Origin: Nocardioides sp. HDW12B
GTDB taxonomy: Bacteria > Actinomycetota > Actinomycetes > Propionibacteriales > Nocardioidaceae
Reading direction: 5' to 3'
NCBI RefSeq assembly: GCF_011299595.1
Contig: NZ_CP049867.1
Coordinates: forward strand, 4,030,001 to 4,094,000
DNA: 64,000 nt
Shown: piece after piece, positions 1 through 8,118 of the stretch
How the letters are laid out: every line of letters starts with the position of its first letter
Numbering within the stretch: position 1 is the stretch's first letter
The notes under the pieces: generated by a model
The model's input: only the letters and a program-made list of their open reading frames with translations
Databases searched by the model: none
Told to the model about the DNA's origin: nothing
Translations under genes and position numbers: made by a program

Positions 1-16
1 ATCGAAGGAGCGCATC

Positions 17-256
17 ATGACCGACACCACGAGCACCCGCCCCGACAACAGCGACGTCGTCGACTGGAGCGACCTGGGGGCGCGCATGTGGACCTTCCTC
101 ACGGGTCAGGAAGCCGCCATCCACTACACCTTCGAGGACATGGCCGTGGAGGTCCCGCGCGACACCGGTCCGCGAGCCCCCCGTGCTACCTGGAAGCTGA
201 ACGGCACCCTGACCATCACGACGAACGACCGCAGCACCCCCGAGGCCGCCCGGTGA
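17..256 (+). CDS. hypothetical protein, 79 aa
   Basis: Small acidic protein with no recognised domain. An AAGGAG box at 6-10 sits at good distance from the ATG, so the gene appears complete despite the window edge. It has no signal peptide or membrane segment; the middle is aromatic and acidic (WTFLTGQEAAIHYTFEDM). Its TGA overlaps the GTG start of the FHA-domain gene (GTGA), which implies translational coupling and a shared role, perhaps with a larger operon to the left. Function unknown. Confidence 0.7.
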   Translation: MTDTTSTRPDNSDVVDWSDLGARMWTFLTGQEAAIHYTFEDMAVEVPRDTGPRAPRATWKLNGTLTITTNDRSTPEAAR

Positions 257-1146
257 GCCGGACCGGCCTCACCACGCCCGCGGGCACGCCCAGCATCGTC
301 GCGGCCGCCGACCTCCGCATCGAGATCGAGCGGCCGGGCGCGGCACCCGTCAGCGCGCACGTGCACGGCAGCGGCAGCCTCCTGACGATGGAGGTCGACG
401 AGCCCGGCGCCTTCGCCGGCGCCGAGGACGCCCGGTCCCTCGTCGGTCTCGCCGAGGGGCTTGCCTCGATCGGCGTGTGCGTCCGGGTCGAGAGCCGCGG
501 CCAGCACCTCATCACGGTCGGCGCCACGCGCGCCCCGTGGTGGCACCGGCGGGTCACCGGCTCCCGCCGCATCCGCCTGGGCAGCGTCGGGGGCGTCATC
601 ACCTCCGCCAAGGCCCGCGCCAAGAGAATGGAGTCGATCTTGCCCTCCTCACGCATGCTCCCCCCGGGGACCGTCCGTCCGCTCTTCCCCACCGTGCAGC
701 TCAACGCGCGCCGCGCGGTCGGCACGACCCACGCCGTCGAGGGATCGGGCGGACCGCGCCTGGTGCTCGCCTGGGACTACACCCTCGGCGACGAGCGCCC
801 GCCGACGTACTGGCTGGGCGAGACCACCGTCATCGGGTCCGACCCGGCCTGCGACGTCGTGCTCCCGGGGCTCGAGCCGCGCCACGCGGTCATCGACCAC
901 GCCGACGGCGACGAGTACGTCGTGACCTCGGCCGAGGGGCGCACCCGCGTCCACGGGGCCGGGGCCCTTGGCCAGGTCCTGCGGACCGGAGCGCGCCTGG
1001 ACCTCGGTGAGCACACCCTCGTCTACTACCGCGAGGAGTTCGCCGACCACGGTCGCCCGTTCGGTGGTCGCCTCGGCGGCGAGCTCGGTCGGCAGCGGCC
1101 GCAGCCGTCGTACGACGAGCTGACCCGCGACGACGAGCAGGGCTGA
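253..1146 (+). CDS. FHA-domain-containing protein
   Basis: 297 aa from the GTG at 253, which overlaps the upstream stop; the open frame continues upstream to 88 but that part overlaps the 79-aa gene. The C-terminal third (about residues 190-265) reads as a forkhead-associated domain: [21 protein letters not shown] followed by a SRH-like segment (PRHAVIDH) and a late beta-strand [17 protein letters not shown] domains bind phosphothreonine peptides, usually downstream of Ser/Thr kinases. The N-terminal part is uncharacterised, with a basic stretch around residues 95-120. Likely cytosolic adaptor of the coupled upstream small protein; partner kinase not in the window. Confidence 0.75.
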   Translation: MSRTGLTTPAGTPSIVAAADLRIEIERPGAAPVSAHVHGSGSLLTMEVDEPGAFAGAEDARSLVGLAEGLASIGVCVRVESRGQHLITVGATRAPWWHRRVTGSRRIRLGSVGGVITSAKARAKRMESILPSSRMLPPGTVRPLFPTVQLNARRAVGTTHAVEGSGGPRLVLAWDYTLGDERPPTYWLGETTVIGSDPACDVVLPGLEPRHAVIDHADGDEYVVTSAEGRTRVHGAGALGQVLRTGARLDLGEHTLVYYREEFADHGRPFGGRLGGELGRQRPQPSYDELTRDDEQG

Positions 1147-1172
1147 CACCAGGACTGTGCTGAGATGGGTCC

Positions 1173-1928
1173 ATGACCCACAGCTTCGGCATCGACTTCG
1201 GCGGATCCGGCATCAAGGGGGCGCCGGTCGACCTCGAGAAGGGCGACTTCGCCGCCGACCGCGTGCGCATCAAGACCCCCCAGCCGGCCACCCCCGAGGC
1301 GGTGGCCGAGGTGTTCGCCGAGCTCGTCGCCCGCTTCCCGCAGCAGGATCGCGACGACGCGGTCGGCGTCACGGTGCCGGCGGTCGTGCGCAACGGTGTC
1401 GTGCTCTCCGCGGCCAACATCGACAAGAGCTGGATCGACTTCGACGCCGACGGGCTGTTCACCCGCGCGCTCGACCGTGAGGTCCACGTCGTCAACGACG
1501 CCGACGCCGCCGGGCTCGCCGAGGTGCGCTACGGCGCGGCCGCGGGCCAGCAGGGCCTCGTCATCGTCACCACGCTCGGCACCGGGATCGGCTCGGCGCT
1601 GGTCATGGACGGTCGGCTGGTGCCCAACTCCGAGCTCGGCCACCTCGAGGTCGACGGGCACCCCGACGTCGAGCAGTGGGCGGCCAGCTCGGTGCGCACG
1701 CGCGAGGACCTGTCCTACCCGGAGTGGGCCGAGCGCCTCACCGTCTACTACCGCACGCTCGAGCGGCTCTTCTCGCCCGAGCTGTTCGTCGTCGGTGGCG
1801 GGGTGAGCAAGGACGGGGACCAGTTCCTGCCGCTCATCGACGTCAAGACGCCCATGGTCGCCGCCCAGCTCCGCAACCGCGCCGGCATCGTCGGGGCGGC
1901 GCTGTGGGCCGAGGAGACGGAGCGCTGA
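1173..1928 (+). CDS. ppgK: polyphosphate glucokinase
   Basis: 251 aa ROK-family kinase that phosphorylates glucose to glucose-6-phosphate using polyphosphate (and usually ATP) in the cytosol. The N-terminal phosphate loop [11 protein letters not shown], the second phosphate motif [11 protein letters not shown] around residue 130, and the ELGHLEVDG segment are those of actinobacterial PpgK; the length is typical. It stands alone with a short promoter gap (1147-1172) after the FHA gene. The downstream small gene begins inside or just after its 3' end. Confidence 0.93.
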   Translation: MTHSFGIDFGGSGIKGAPVDLEKGDFAADRVRIKTPQPATPEAVAEVFAELVARFPQQDRDDAVGVTVPAVVRNGVVLSAANIDKSWIDFDADGLFTRALDREVHVVNDADAAGLAEVRYGAAAGQQGLVIVTTLGTGIGSALVMDGRLVPNSELGHLEVDGHPDVEQWAASSVRTREDLSYPEWAERLTVYYRTLERLFSPELFVVGGGVSKDGDQFLPLIDVKTPMVAAQLRNRAGIVGAALWAEETER

Positions 1929-2296
1929 GCGGCTCCGGCGATCACCGCGGCAGCGGCGGGTCCGGCGGGTCCGGCGGGTCCGGCGCCGAGGCGGTCGACG
2001 ACGAGCGCTGGATGGTGATCGGCGGCCGCCGCTGGCGACGCCAGGACCCCGACCTGCCCGACGACGTGCGCGACGAGCTGCTGTCCCACCTGGGCCGCGG
2101 CCGGAGCGGCGTACGCACCGCCAAGGCGGCCGGCGACGTCGAGGGCGACGCCGACCTGGCCGCCGCCCGCCACCGCGTCGACCTGGCCAAGCACGGGCTC
2201 GGCGAGCGCGGGGACCCGTGGTGGGAGCAGTCCAGGCCCGACAAGAAGGCCCGGTGGGAGCAGGCGCTCGCCGACCTGCGCTCCCTCGACACCTGA
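1904..2296 (+). CDS. conserved actinobacterial small protein (WxVxxGRRWRR type)
   Basis: About 130 aa if started at GTG 1904, which overlaps the ppgK end by 25 bases; ATG 2012 would give about 94 aa. The conserved block [17 protein letters not shown] followed by a charged helical region ending in [11 protein letters not shown] is a pattern I recall in actinobacterial proteins often labelled 'biopolymer transporter Tol', with no established function. The stretch between the two starts encodes a Gly-Ser linker ([12 protein letters not shown]) from a short tandem DNA repeat at about 1951-1983. The conserved Trp precedes ATG 2012, so I prefer the longer form. Start uncertain. Confidence 0.65.
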   Translation: MGRGDGALSGSGDHRGSGGSGGSGGSGAEAVDDERWMVIGGRRWRRQDPDLPDDVRDELLSHLGRGRSGVRTAKAAGDVEGDADLAAARHRVDLAKHGLGERGDPWWEQSRPDKKARWEQALADLRSLDT

Positions 2297-2478
2297 CGAG
2301 CGCCATCGGACTCACGCCGGCGGCGACGCCGGTCGGAGCGCGAGGTCACCCCCGCCCGGGGGGAGACGAATCGCCCATCCCGTGACAAGGTGGCCGGGAC
2401 CGACTGTTCACCCGGCCGCCACCGGATCGTCGACCAGCGTCAGCCTGCGGGGGCGGCTCACCGACGTTGGATGTGCCC

Positions 2479-3606
2479 ATGCGACTGACCCGCCAGACCC
2501 TCACCCGCTCCTGCGTGGCGGCCCTCTCGGCCGTCCTCCTCTCCCCGATCGTCGGGCCCGTCGGGTCCGCCGAGGCCGCCCCGGCCCGCGGCGAGCAGCG
2601 GCTGGACCCCCGCTCGGAGCCGACCGTCATCGGTCACCGCGGCGCCAGCGGCTACCGCCCCGAGCACACGCTGGCGGCGTACCGGCTGGCGATCCAGCAG
2701 TGTGCCGACTTCATCGAGCCCGACCTGGTCTCCACCAAGGACGGCGTGCTCGTGGCCAGGCACGAGAACGAGATCGGCGGCACCACCGACGTGGCCGACC
2801 ACCCCGAGTTCGCCGACCGCTACACGACCAAGACGGTCGACGGGCGGGCCTTCACCGGGTGGTTCACCGAGGACTTCACCCTCGCCGAGCTGAAGACGCT
2901 GCGCGCCAAGGAGCGGATCCCGCAGACCCGGCCGCAGAACACGGCGTACGACGGTCTCTTCCAGGTGCCCACCCTCGACCAGGTCCTCGCGCTGGCGAGG
3001 AGCTCACGCACCTGCGACGGCGACCCGGTCGGCGTCTACCCCGAGACCAAGCACCCCACCTACTTCGACTCCGTCGGTCTCGACCTGGAGGCTCCGCTGC
3101 TGGCCTCGCTACGGGAGTACGGCTACACCAGGAAGTCCTCGCCGGTCTTCGTGCAGAGCTTCGAGACCTCCAACCTCAAGGAGCTCGACGCCCGCACCAA
3201 GGTCCGGCTCGTGCAGCTCATCGACTGCCAGGGCGCGCCGTACGACCTCGTCGCCCAGGGCGACCCGCGGACCTACTCCGACCTGCTGACCGCGCATGGA
3301 CTGCGGGGCGTCTCGCGCTACGCCGACGGCATCGGGCCGTGCAAGGACCGCGTGATCCCGCGCAACCCCGACGGCACGCTGGCCGCGCCGACGAACGTCG
3401 TGCGTGACGCCCACAAGGTCGGGATGGTCGTCCACCCGTTCACGTTCCGCCGGGAGAACCAGTTCCTGCCGACCGAGTTCCGCTCCTCGGCCGACCCGAA
3501 CGCCCCCGGCGACCTGGTCGGCGAGATCCGCGCCTTCCTCGACGCCGGCATCGACGGCTTCTTCACCGACAACCCGGACCTCGGGGTCACCGCCGCCTCC
3601 CGCTGA
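2479..3606 (+). CDS. secreted glycerophosphodiester phosphodiesterase
   Basis: 375 aa from ATG 2479 (GTG 2473 and TTG 2467 are in frame just upstream). A Sec signal peptide covers about residues 1-35 (MRLTRQTL, then a hydrophobic core, cut near AEAAPA). The GDPD TIM-barrel signature follows: IGHRGASGYRPEHT with the catalytic His, then EPDLVSTKDGVLVARHE, and a C-terminal GIDGFFTDNPD. These enzymes release glycerol-3-phosphate from glycerophosphodiesters outside the cell (GlpQ type). It ends 24 bases before a 90-bp palindromic element that separates it from a convergent gene. Confidence 0.9.
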   Translation: MRLTRQTLTRSCVAALSAVLLSPIVGPVGSAEAAPARGEQRLDPRSEPTVIGHRGASGYRPEHTLAAYRLAIQQCADFIEPDLVSTKDGVLVARHENEIGGTTDVADHPEFADRYTTKTVDGRAFTGWFTEDFTLAELKTLRAKERIPQTRPQNTAYDGLFQVPTLDQVLALARSSRTCDGDPVGVYPETKHPTYFDSVGLDLEAPLLASLREYGYTRKSSPVFVQSFETSNLKELDARTKVRLVQLIDCQGAPYDLVAQGDPRTYSDLLTAHGLRGVSRYADGIGPCKDRVIPRNPDGTLAAPTNVVRDAHKVGMVVHPFTFRRENQFLPTEFRSSADPNAPGDLVGEIRAFLDAGIDGFFTDNPDLGVTAASR

Positions 3607-3629
3607 CCCTGCCGCGGGCCGGACGCTGT

Positions 3630-3719
3630 CGGTTTCCCACGGTATGCAGGAAAACTGGCACTCCCCATGGTGCGGACACCATGGGGAGTGCCAGAACGGC
3701 TGCATACCGTGAAAAACCG
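3630..3719. repeat. 90-bp palindromic element, copy 1
   Basis: Nested inverted repeat between convergent genes. The inner stem is a perfect 15 bp (TGGCACTCCCCATGG at 3656-3670 with its complement at 3679-3693) around an 8-base loop. The outer stem CACGGTATGCAG (3638-3649) pairs perfectly with 3700-3711, and the ends are CGGTTT and AAACCG. A second copy of the same sequence and length lies at 33821-33910. It could also serve as a bidirectional terminator, but there is no T-run. Confidence 0.85.
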
Positions 3720-3750
3720 GCGCAGCCGGGACGAGCGCGGCCGGGGAAGG

Positions 3751-4599
3751 TCAGGCGGAGAGGCGGGCCAGGTCCTCGTCGTCGAGCACCAGGTGTACGG
3801 CGTCCGCCGAGTCGGCGACCGACGCGGGACGGCTCGCGCCCGGGATCGGGATCACGGCCGGGGACAGCGACAGCTCCCAGGCCAGGCACACCTGCTGCGG
3901 GCTGACCCGGTGCTTGTCGGCCACCTCGGCGAAGGCGCTCCACGTCGTGCCGAGCGAGGAGGCGTCGGACATGCCGCCCAGCGGGCTCCAGGCGAGGAAC
4001 GCCAGCCCGAGCTCCTCGCACAGGTCGATCTCGGGCTGGGAGGAGCGGAAGGCGGGGGAGAACTGGTTCTGCACCGCGACGAGCGCGTCTCCGAGGATGC
4101 CGTGGGCCTCGCGGATCTGGTCCGGGTCGGCGTTGGAGAGCCCGGCGGCGGCGATCAGGCCCTCGTCGTGCAGCTCCTTGAGGGCACCGATGCTCTCGGC
4201 GTACGGCACCGCCGGGTCCGGGCGGTGGTGCTGGTAGAGGTCGATCTGCTCGACACCCAGCCGCTGCAACGACGCGCGGCACGCGCGGTGGAGGTGGTCG
4301 CGCGAGCCGTCGAGCTCCCAGTCGGTGCCGGAGCGGGTGTGGCCGCCCTTGGTCGCCACGAGGACGTCGTCGCGCCCCAGGTCGCGCAGCACCCGCGCGA
4401 CCAGGTCCTCGTTGTGGCCGAACTCCGCCTCGTCGCGGCTGTAGGCGTCGGCGGTGTCGACGAGCGTGACGCCGCGCTCGAGCGCCTCCGCGATCGTGGC
4501 ACGCGCCTGCTCGGCGTCGTTCTCCTCGCGCACCGACATCGGCATCGCGCCGAGCCCGATCGCGCTGACCTGCCGGGTTCCGATCCGTCGTGTCTGCAT
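3751..4599 (-). CDS. aldo/keto reductase
   Basis: 282 aa, the usual size for a (beta/alpha)8 NADPH-dependent aldo/keto reductase. The catalytic tetrad can be read: Asp and Tyr in DTADAYS (about residues 48-54), Lys in ATKGGHT, His in YQHHRPD. The C-terminal cofactor region IPIPGASRPASV is also typical. Substrate unknown. It is monocistronic and convergent with the phosphodiesterase gene; its start faces the sugar-isomerase gene, 105 bases away, so the two may share a divergent promoter region. Confidence 0.9.
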   Translation of the reverse strand: MQTRRIGTRQVSAIGLGAMPMSVREENDAEQARATIAEALERGVTLVDTADAYSRDEAEFGHNEDLVARVLRDLGRDDVLVATKGGHTRSGTDWELDGSRDHLHRACRASLQRLGVEQIDLYQHHRPDPAVPYAESIGALKELHDEGLIAAAGLSNADPDQIREAHGILGDALVAVQNQFSPAFRSSQPEIDLCEELGLAFLAWSPLGGMSDASSLGTTWSAFAEVADKHRVSPQQVCLAWELSLSPAVIPIPGASRPASVADSADAVHLVLDDEDLARLSA

Positions 4600-4704
4600 G
4601 GCGCCACCCTAGGAGGACGCCGGTTGGTGCCGACCGGCCTGCCCGTCGCTGCCCGTCCCTGCTCGCCCGTGGTCGTCTCGCGTGGACCGTGGTTGGCTGG
4701 GGAG

Positions 4705-5931
4705 ATGGACGACGCGACCCTGCTGGCCGAGGTCGACCGCCTCGTCGCCTTCGCCCGCGCTGCGCGTCGCCCCGAGGGGTTCGGGTGGCTCGACGAGCAG
4801 GGCGCCCTCACCGACAAGCCCGTCGAGCTGTGGATCACCTGCCGCATGACCCACGTCTTCGCGCTCCAGGCGCTCCGGGGCGACGACGCCTCCGCGCCGT
4901 TGGCCCGGCACGGGGTGGAGGCGCTCGCCGGGCCCCTGCACGACGCGGAGCACGGTGGCTGGTTCGCCGCGGTCGACGCCGACGGTCCCGTCGGTGCGGC
5001 GGGGAGCGAGAAGCAGGCCTACGGTCACGCCTTCGTGGTGCTGGCCGCGGCGAGCGCCGCCGCCGCCGGTACGCCGGGCGCGGAGCGTCTGCTGGGCGAC
5101 GCCCTCGACGTGCTGGACCGTCGCTTCTGGGACGACGAGCACGGCATGGCCGTCGACGGGTGGGACCGGGAGTGGCGCACCCTCGACCCCTACCGCGGCG
5201 TCAACGCCAACATGCACCTGGTCGAGGCGCTCCTCGCCGCCCACGACGTCACTGGCGACGGCCTGCTGCTCACGCGTGCGCTGCGGGTGACGACGCGCGT
5301 CGTCCACGACCTGGGCGTGCCGCGCGGCTTCCGGCTGCCCGAGCACTTCACCGCCGCGTGGGAGCCGGATCCCGACTACAACCGCGACGACCCCGCCCAC
5401 CCCTTCCGCCCGTACGGCGTCACCGTGGGGCACCTGCTCGAGTGGTCGCGCCTGACGCTGCTGCTGGGCCGGGCCCTCGAGGAGGCCGGCCACGAGGTCC
5501 CGGGCTGGCTGACGCCGGACGCCCGCGGCCTCTTCGACCGGGCCGTGGGCGACGGCTGGACCGGCGGCGAGCACCCCGGGTTCTGCTACACCACCGACTT
5601 CGAGGGTCGCCCGGTCGTCACGCACCGCATGCACTGGGTGGTGGCGGAGGCGGTCGCCGCCGCGACGGTCCTCTACCAGACCACCGGCGACCCGGCGTAC
5701 GCCGCCTGGCGCGACGCCTGGCTGGACCTCGCGCTGACGCGTTTCGCCGACCACGACGGCGGCTCCTGGTGGCACGAGGTCGACGAGCGCAACCACCCCT
5801 CACGGGAGGTCTGGGTCGGCAAGCCCGACGTCTACCACGCCTTCCAGGCGTTGCTGACGCCGCTGCTGCCGCCGGTGTCGTCGTACGTCGGCGGGGTGCG
5901 CCGCGCCCGTCGGCAGCGTCAGGAGCAGTAG
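4705..5931 (+). CDS. AGE-family sugar epimerase/isomerase (YihS-like)
   Basis: 408 aa from ATG 4705, preceded by GGGGAG. N-acylglucosamine 2-epimerase superfamily, an (alpha/alpha)6 barrel. Landmarks are RMTHVFALQALRG, YGHAFVVLAAASA, the HLLEWSRL helix with its catalytic-type His, and the C-terminal KPDVYHAFQA. The overall pattern is closer to aldose-ketose isomerases such as YihS (sulfoquinovose or mannose isomerase) than to true GlcNAc 2-epimerase. The substrate cannot be fixed from sequence. Its last 13 bases overlap the convergent signal-peptidase gene tail to tail. Confidence 0.85.
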   Translation: MDDATLLAEVDRLVAFARAARRPEGFGWLDEQGALTDKPVELWITCRMTHVFALQALRGDDASAPLARHGVEALAGPLHDAEHGGWFAAVDADGPVGAAGSEKQAYGHAFVVLAAASAAAAGTPGAERLLGDALDVLDRRFWDDEHGMAVDGWDREWRTLDPYRGVNANMHLVEALLAAHDVTGDGLLLTRALRVTTRVVHDLGVPRGFRLPEHFTAAWEPDPDYNRDDPAHPFRPYGVTVGHLLEWSRLTLLLGRALEEAGHEVPGWLTPDARGLFDRAVGDGWTGGEHPGFCYTTDFEGRPVVTHRMHWVVAEAVAAATVLYQTTGDPAYAAWRDAWLDLALTRFADHDGGSWWHEVDERNHPSREVWVGKPDVYHAFQALLTPLLPPVSSYVGGVRRARRQRQEQ

Positions 5932-7334
5932 GACCACACCGCGGGCGACCCGGCCCGGACCACGGGCTGGGTGGCGTCGCCCCGGGTCGTCAGCGTCCAC
6001 CGGTTGCCACCGGTGAAGGAGACCTGCGCGGCCCTGGTGAGTGCGGGGGCCGAGCCGAGGCGGTACTTCGCCGCGGTGAGGCCGGGCGTGGTGCTGCCGA
6101 CCGTCGCGCGCCACCGCTGCCAGTCCGCGGCGCTGGTCGTCACGGTGACCTCGGCGCAGTAGCGCAGGTTCGCGCCGTTGCCGGTCTCGCTGGTCACCCG
6201 GACCGACACCGCGGCGTCGACGAGCGCGGCCGAGGTGGACCACGGGGCGCAGTAGGTCCACTGCACGGGGCTGCCGGCGCTGACGACGTCGTTGCTGCCG
6301 TCGCCGGTGACCGCCCAGGTCCCGGACGCCGCGGAGAACGAGCTGGTCCGTGCGCCCTGCACCGTCGAGGGCGCGGCGTCGAGGCGGTAGGCGGGGTTGC
6401 TGCTGATCCGCGCCGGTGTGAGGGTCGCCCGCCAGCGCACTGGGCCGGTCGAGCCGGTCGAGACCGTGACGCGGGCGCAGTAGGAGGCGCTGTCCGAGCT
6501 GGTGACCACGACGTCGACGTCGGCCTCGGCGGTCACCGGCGCGGCCGGCCGCGTCAGGGTGCGGGACGCGTGGAGCTCGGTGCTGCGCAGGCTTCCGAGG
6601 GTCGAGGCCGAGGCGACGCCCAGGCCGACGGCCAGCAGGCCGACGCACAGCAGCCCCACGACAGCGGGCCGGGCCCGCGGTGCGTGGGGTCGGGCGACGT
6701 CGCCCCGGTCCTCGGGCTCCTTCCGCTCGGTCGGCACGTCCGGCTCCTCGGGGTCGTCGGGGCCGTCGGGGCCGTCGGGGTCGTCGGGGTCGTCGGGGTC
6801 GGTCGGGTCGCGCCGGCCGTCGGTGACCACCGCGAGCGTGACCAGCACCCCGCAGAGCAGCGCGAGTGCCAGCGGCGAGAGGAGGATCGTCATCCACCGA
6901 CCGCCTTGCGGCACGGCCGCGAACACCTCGCCCACCACGTCGTCGGTGGTGGGGGTCCAGAGGTCGGCCTCGTCGTTGTTGTCGCCGAGCATGGTGAAGC
7001 GCCCGTCGCGGTCGACGGCCTGGACCCGGTGGACCACGTGCAGGCCCTCGCCGGGCTCGCCCTCGGGGACGCGGTAGACCACCACGTCACCGGGCTCGAC
7101 GCTCGCGCCCCGCCAGGTCAGGACGAGGTCGCCGGTCCAGTAGGTCGGCTCCATCGAGTGGCCGGAGACGACCGTCGTCCCGACGTGGCCGCCGTACTGC
7201 GGGGGGAGCGTCAGCCACAGCAGCGCGGCCAGCGCTCCCCAGCCCAGCAGCCGCGCGACGTGCCCGAGGGGATGACGCCGGACACCACGGCAGGCCGGGA
7301 GATGGGCCTGCCGCGGTGCCGGGATCGTGGGCAT
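5919..7334 (-). CDS. SipW-like signal peptidase I fused to a two-repeat ectodomain
   Basis: 471 aa, far longer than the usual ~180-aa SipW/archaeal-type (S26B) peptidase. A membrane anchor at about 27-45 is followed by the catalytic Ser motif SGHSMEPTYW, then VVHRV with His in place of Lys (the Ser-His dyad of the ER/SipW class), and MLGDNNDEAD. After a second membrane segment (about 155-180) comes an Asp/Pro-rich linker (DPTDPDDPDD and so on), a third membrane segment (about 215-235), and two tandem repeats of about 95 residues, each with a YCARV/YCAEV start and a WTYC/WSYC end. The repeats are probably extracellular beta-sandwiches. It lies 54 bases behind the small secreted-protein gene, its likely substrate. 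Confidence 0.85.
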   Translation of the reverse strand: MPTIPAPRQAHLPACRGVRRHPLGHVARLLGWGALAALLWLTLPPQYGGHVGTTVVSGHSMEPTYWTGDLVLTWRGASVEPGDVVVYRVPEGEPGEGLHVVHRVQAVDRDGRFTMLGDNNDEADLWTPTTDDVVGEVFAAVPQGGRWMTILLSPLALALLCGVLVTLAVVTDGRRDPTDPDDPDDPDGPDGPDDPEEPDVPTERKEPEDRGDVARPHAPRARPAVVGLLCVGLLAVGLGVASASTLGSLRSTELHASRTLTRPAAPVTAEADVDVVVTSSDSASYCARVTVSTGSTGPVRWRATLTPARISSNPAYRLDAAPSTVQGARTSSFSAASGTWAVTGDGSNDVVSAGSPVQWTYCAPWSTSAALVDAAVSVRVTSETGNGANLRYCAEVTVTTSAADWQRWRATVGSTTPGLTAAKYRLGSAPALTRAAQVSFTGGNRWTLTTRGDATQPVVRAGSPAVWSYCS

Positions 7335-7388
7335 GACGGGGGTACGACGTCGGGTCGCGCGCTGCTGGGCGGTCCGGGGGACCGGGGG

Positions 7389-7772
7389 TCAGCCGGCGAT
7401 GACGACGGCGACGCCCTCGACGGCCTCGGCCGAGACCGGCGCGGTGAGCGTCAGGGTCTGGGTGGCCCCGGAGTTGGCGCCGGCCTTCTCGGCGAGCGAG
7501 ACGTCGCTGCCGTCGAAGAGGGTGACGGTGACGTCCTGGCCGGCGCAGGTGGCGGCGATGCCGCTCAGCTTCACGGCGGTCACGCGGTAGGAGCCGGCGG
7601 AGTAGGCCGTGGTGTAGTCGACGCCGACCCCGTCGGTGTCGCAGGAGGCGACGACGCTCGCGCTGGTGCCGAGGTCGGTGGTGTCGACCCCGCCCAGGCT
7701 GCTGGCGGAGGCGGTGACGGCGCCGAAGGCGGCGATGCCGGCGGTGATGCCGAGAGCGAGCTTCTTGTTCAT
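7389..7772 (-). CDS. small secreted SipW-type substrate protein
   Basis: 127 aa from ATG 7772. The N-terminus MNKKLALGITAGIAAFGAVTASA followed by a short S/T/D-rich stretch is the pattern of SipW-dependent signal peptides (TasA/camelysin class). The mature part is about 100 residues, Thr/Ala/Val-rich with two Cys (SCDTDGVGVDY and TCAGQDVTV), probably a secreted beta-sandwich. It is the first gene of a minus-strand pair with the SipW-like peptidase, the usual substrate-peptidase arrangement. In Bacillus such proteins form matrix fibres; no such role is shown here. Confidence 0.8.
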   Translation of the reverse strand: MNKKLALGITAGIAAFGAVTASASSLGGVDTTDLGTSASVVASCDTDGVGVDYTTAYSAGSYRVTAVKLSGIAATCAGQDVTVTLFDGSDVSLAEKAGANSGATQTLTLTAPVSAEAVEGVAVVIAG

Positions 7773-7942
7773 GACAGGTCCCTTGTACGTGTGCAGTCGG
7801 TGCGACTGGTGAATGGATGCGGTGGTGCGATTTCGGAAGCATCCGGCCGGTCGACCGTGTGCCCCCACCCACTGACGACTATTCGCTGGAGGGGTGTCCG
7901 GTATGCCTGCTGAATATGCATATGGGGCGGTCCGGCCCGGAT

Positions 7943-7962
7943 GTCGGGACTTTTGTCCCGTA
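7943..7962. promoter_or_regulatory. DosR/DevR-type box
   Basis: The 20-mer GTCGGGACTTTTGTCCCGTA matches the mycobacterial DosR consensus TTSGGGACTWWAGTCCCSAA at 17 of 20 positions, with both GGGAC/GTCCC arms intact. It lies about 170 bases upstream of the secreted-protein start at 7772. A NarL-family kinase gene with a DevS-like H-box is at 13518, but no response regulator gene is in the window. Functional assignment is inference. Confidence 0.55.
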
Positions 7963-8050
7963 ACCCGCGATCCTGGGTTTAGCCCAGGGGTCGGCTGGTC
8001 ACATGGCTGGATGAGACCGGCGTCACGTATTCGCCGGAACCGGTTGACGC

Positions 8051-8076
8051 ACTCAGGGAACACTTGTTCACTGAGT
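8051..8076. promoter_or_regulatory. DesT/FabR-like operator palindrome
   Basis: Arms ACTCAGGGAACA (8051-8062) and TGTTCACTGAGT (8065-8076) are complementary at 11 of 12 positions. On the minus strand it contains AGTGAACA-AG-TGTTCCCT, which resembles the AGTGAAC...GTTNACT operator I recall for the TetR-family regulator DesT of Pseudomonas. DesT controls a desaturase/reductase pair like the one immediately downstream. A TTGACG at 8044-8049 may be the -35 box, so the site would cover the promoter. No TetR gene is nearby. Confidence 0.6.
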
Positions 8077-8081
8077 TGAGC

Positions 8082-8099
8082 CCGGGCACTACTGCCCGG
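8082..8099. promoter_or_regulatory. inverted repeat in desaturase-operon leader
   Basis: Perfect inverted repeat CCGGGCA-CTAC-TGCCCGG directly upstream of the ribosome-binding site (AGAGGAG, 8106-8112). It has the same arm-spacer geometry as the DosR-type box at 7943 but a different sequence. It could be a second protein site or a leader hairpin that affects translation. Confidence 0.4.
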
Positions 8100-8118
8100 T
8101 AACGAAGAGGAGATCAGG

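Larger units (their letters stand above)
7773..8118. other. 346-bp divergent regulatory region
   Basis: Intergenic region between the secreted-protein gene (minus) and the desaturase operon (plus), clearly richer in A/T than its surroundings. It holds four inverted repeats: a DosR-type box (7943-7962), CCTGGG-N5-CCCAGG (7972-7988), a DesT-like palindrome (8051-8076) and CCGGGCA-N4-TGCCCGG (8082-8099). The first two fit the minus-strand operon better and the last two the plus-strand operon. No small gene is evident, and the minus-strand leader did not match a c-di-GMP riboswitch on reading. Confidence 0.7.

Noticed and set aside
4590-7913. 1107-codon open frame on the plus strand across the isomerase and signal-peptidase genes
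   Set aside because: Wrong-frame shadow; it crosses two genes of opposite strand and an intergenic region without any motif.
7773-8040. c-di-GMP or other riboswitch in the leader of the SipW operon
   Set aside because: Several hairpins are present but I could not match conserved riboswitch core sequences; protein-binding palindromes explain them better.
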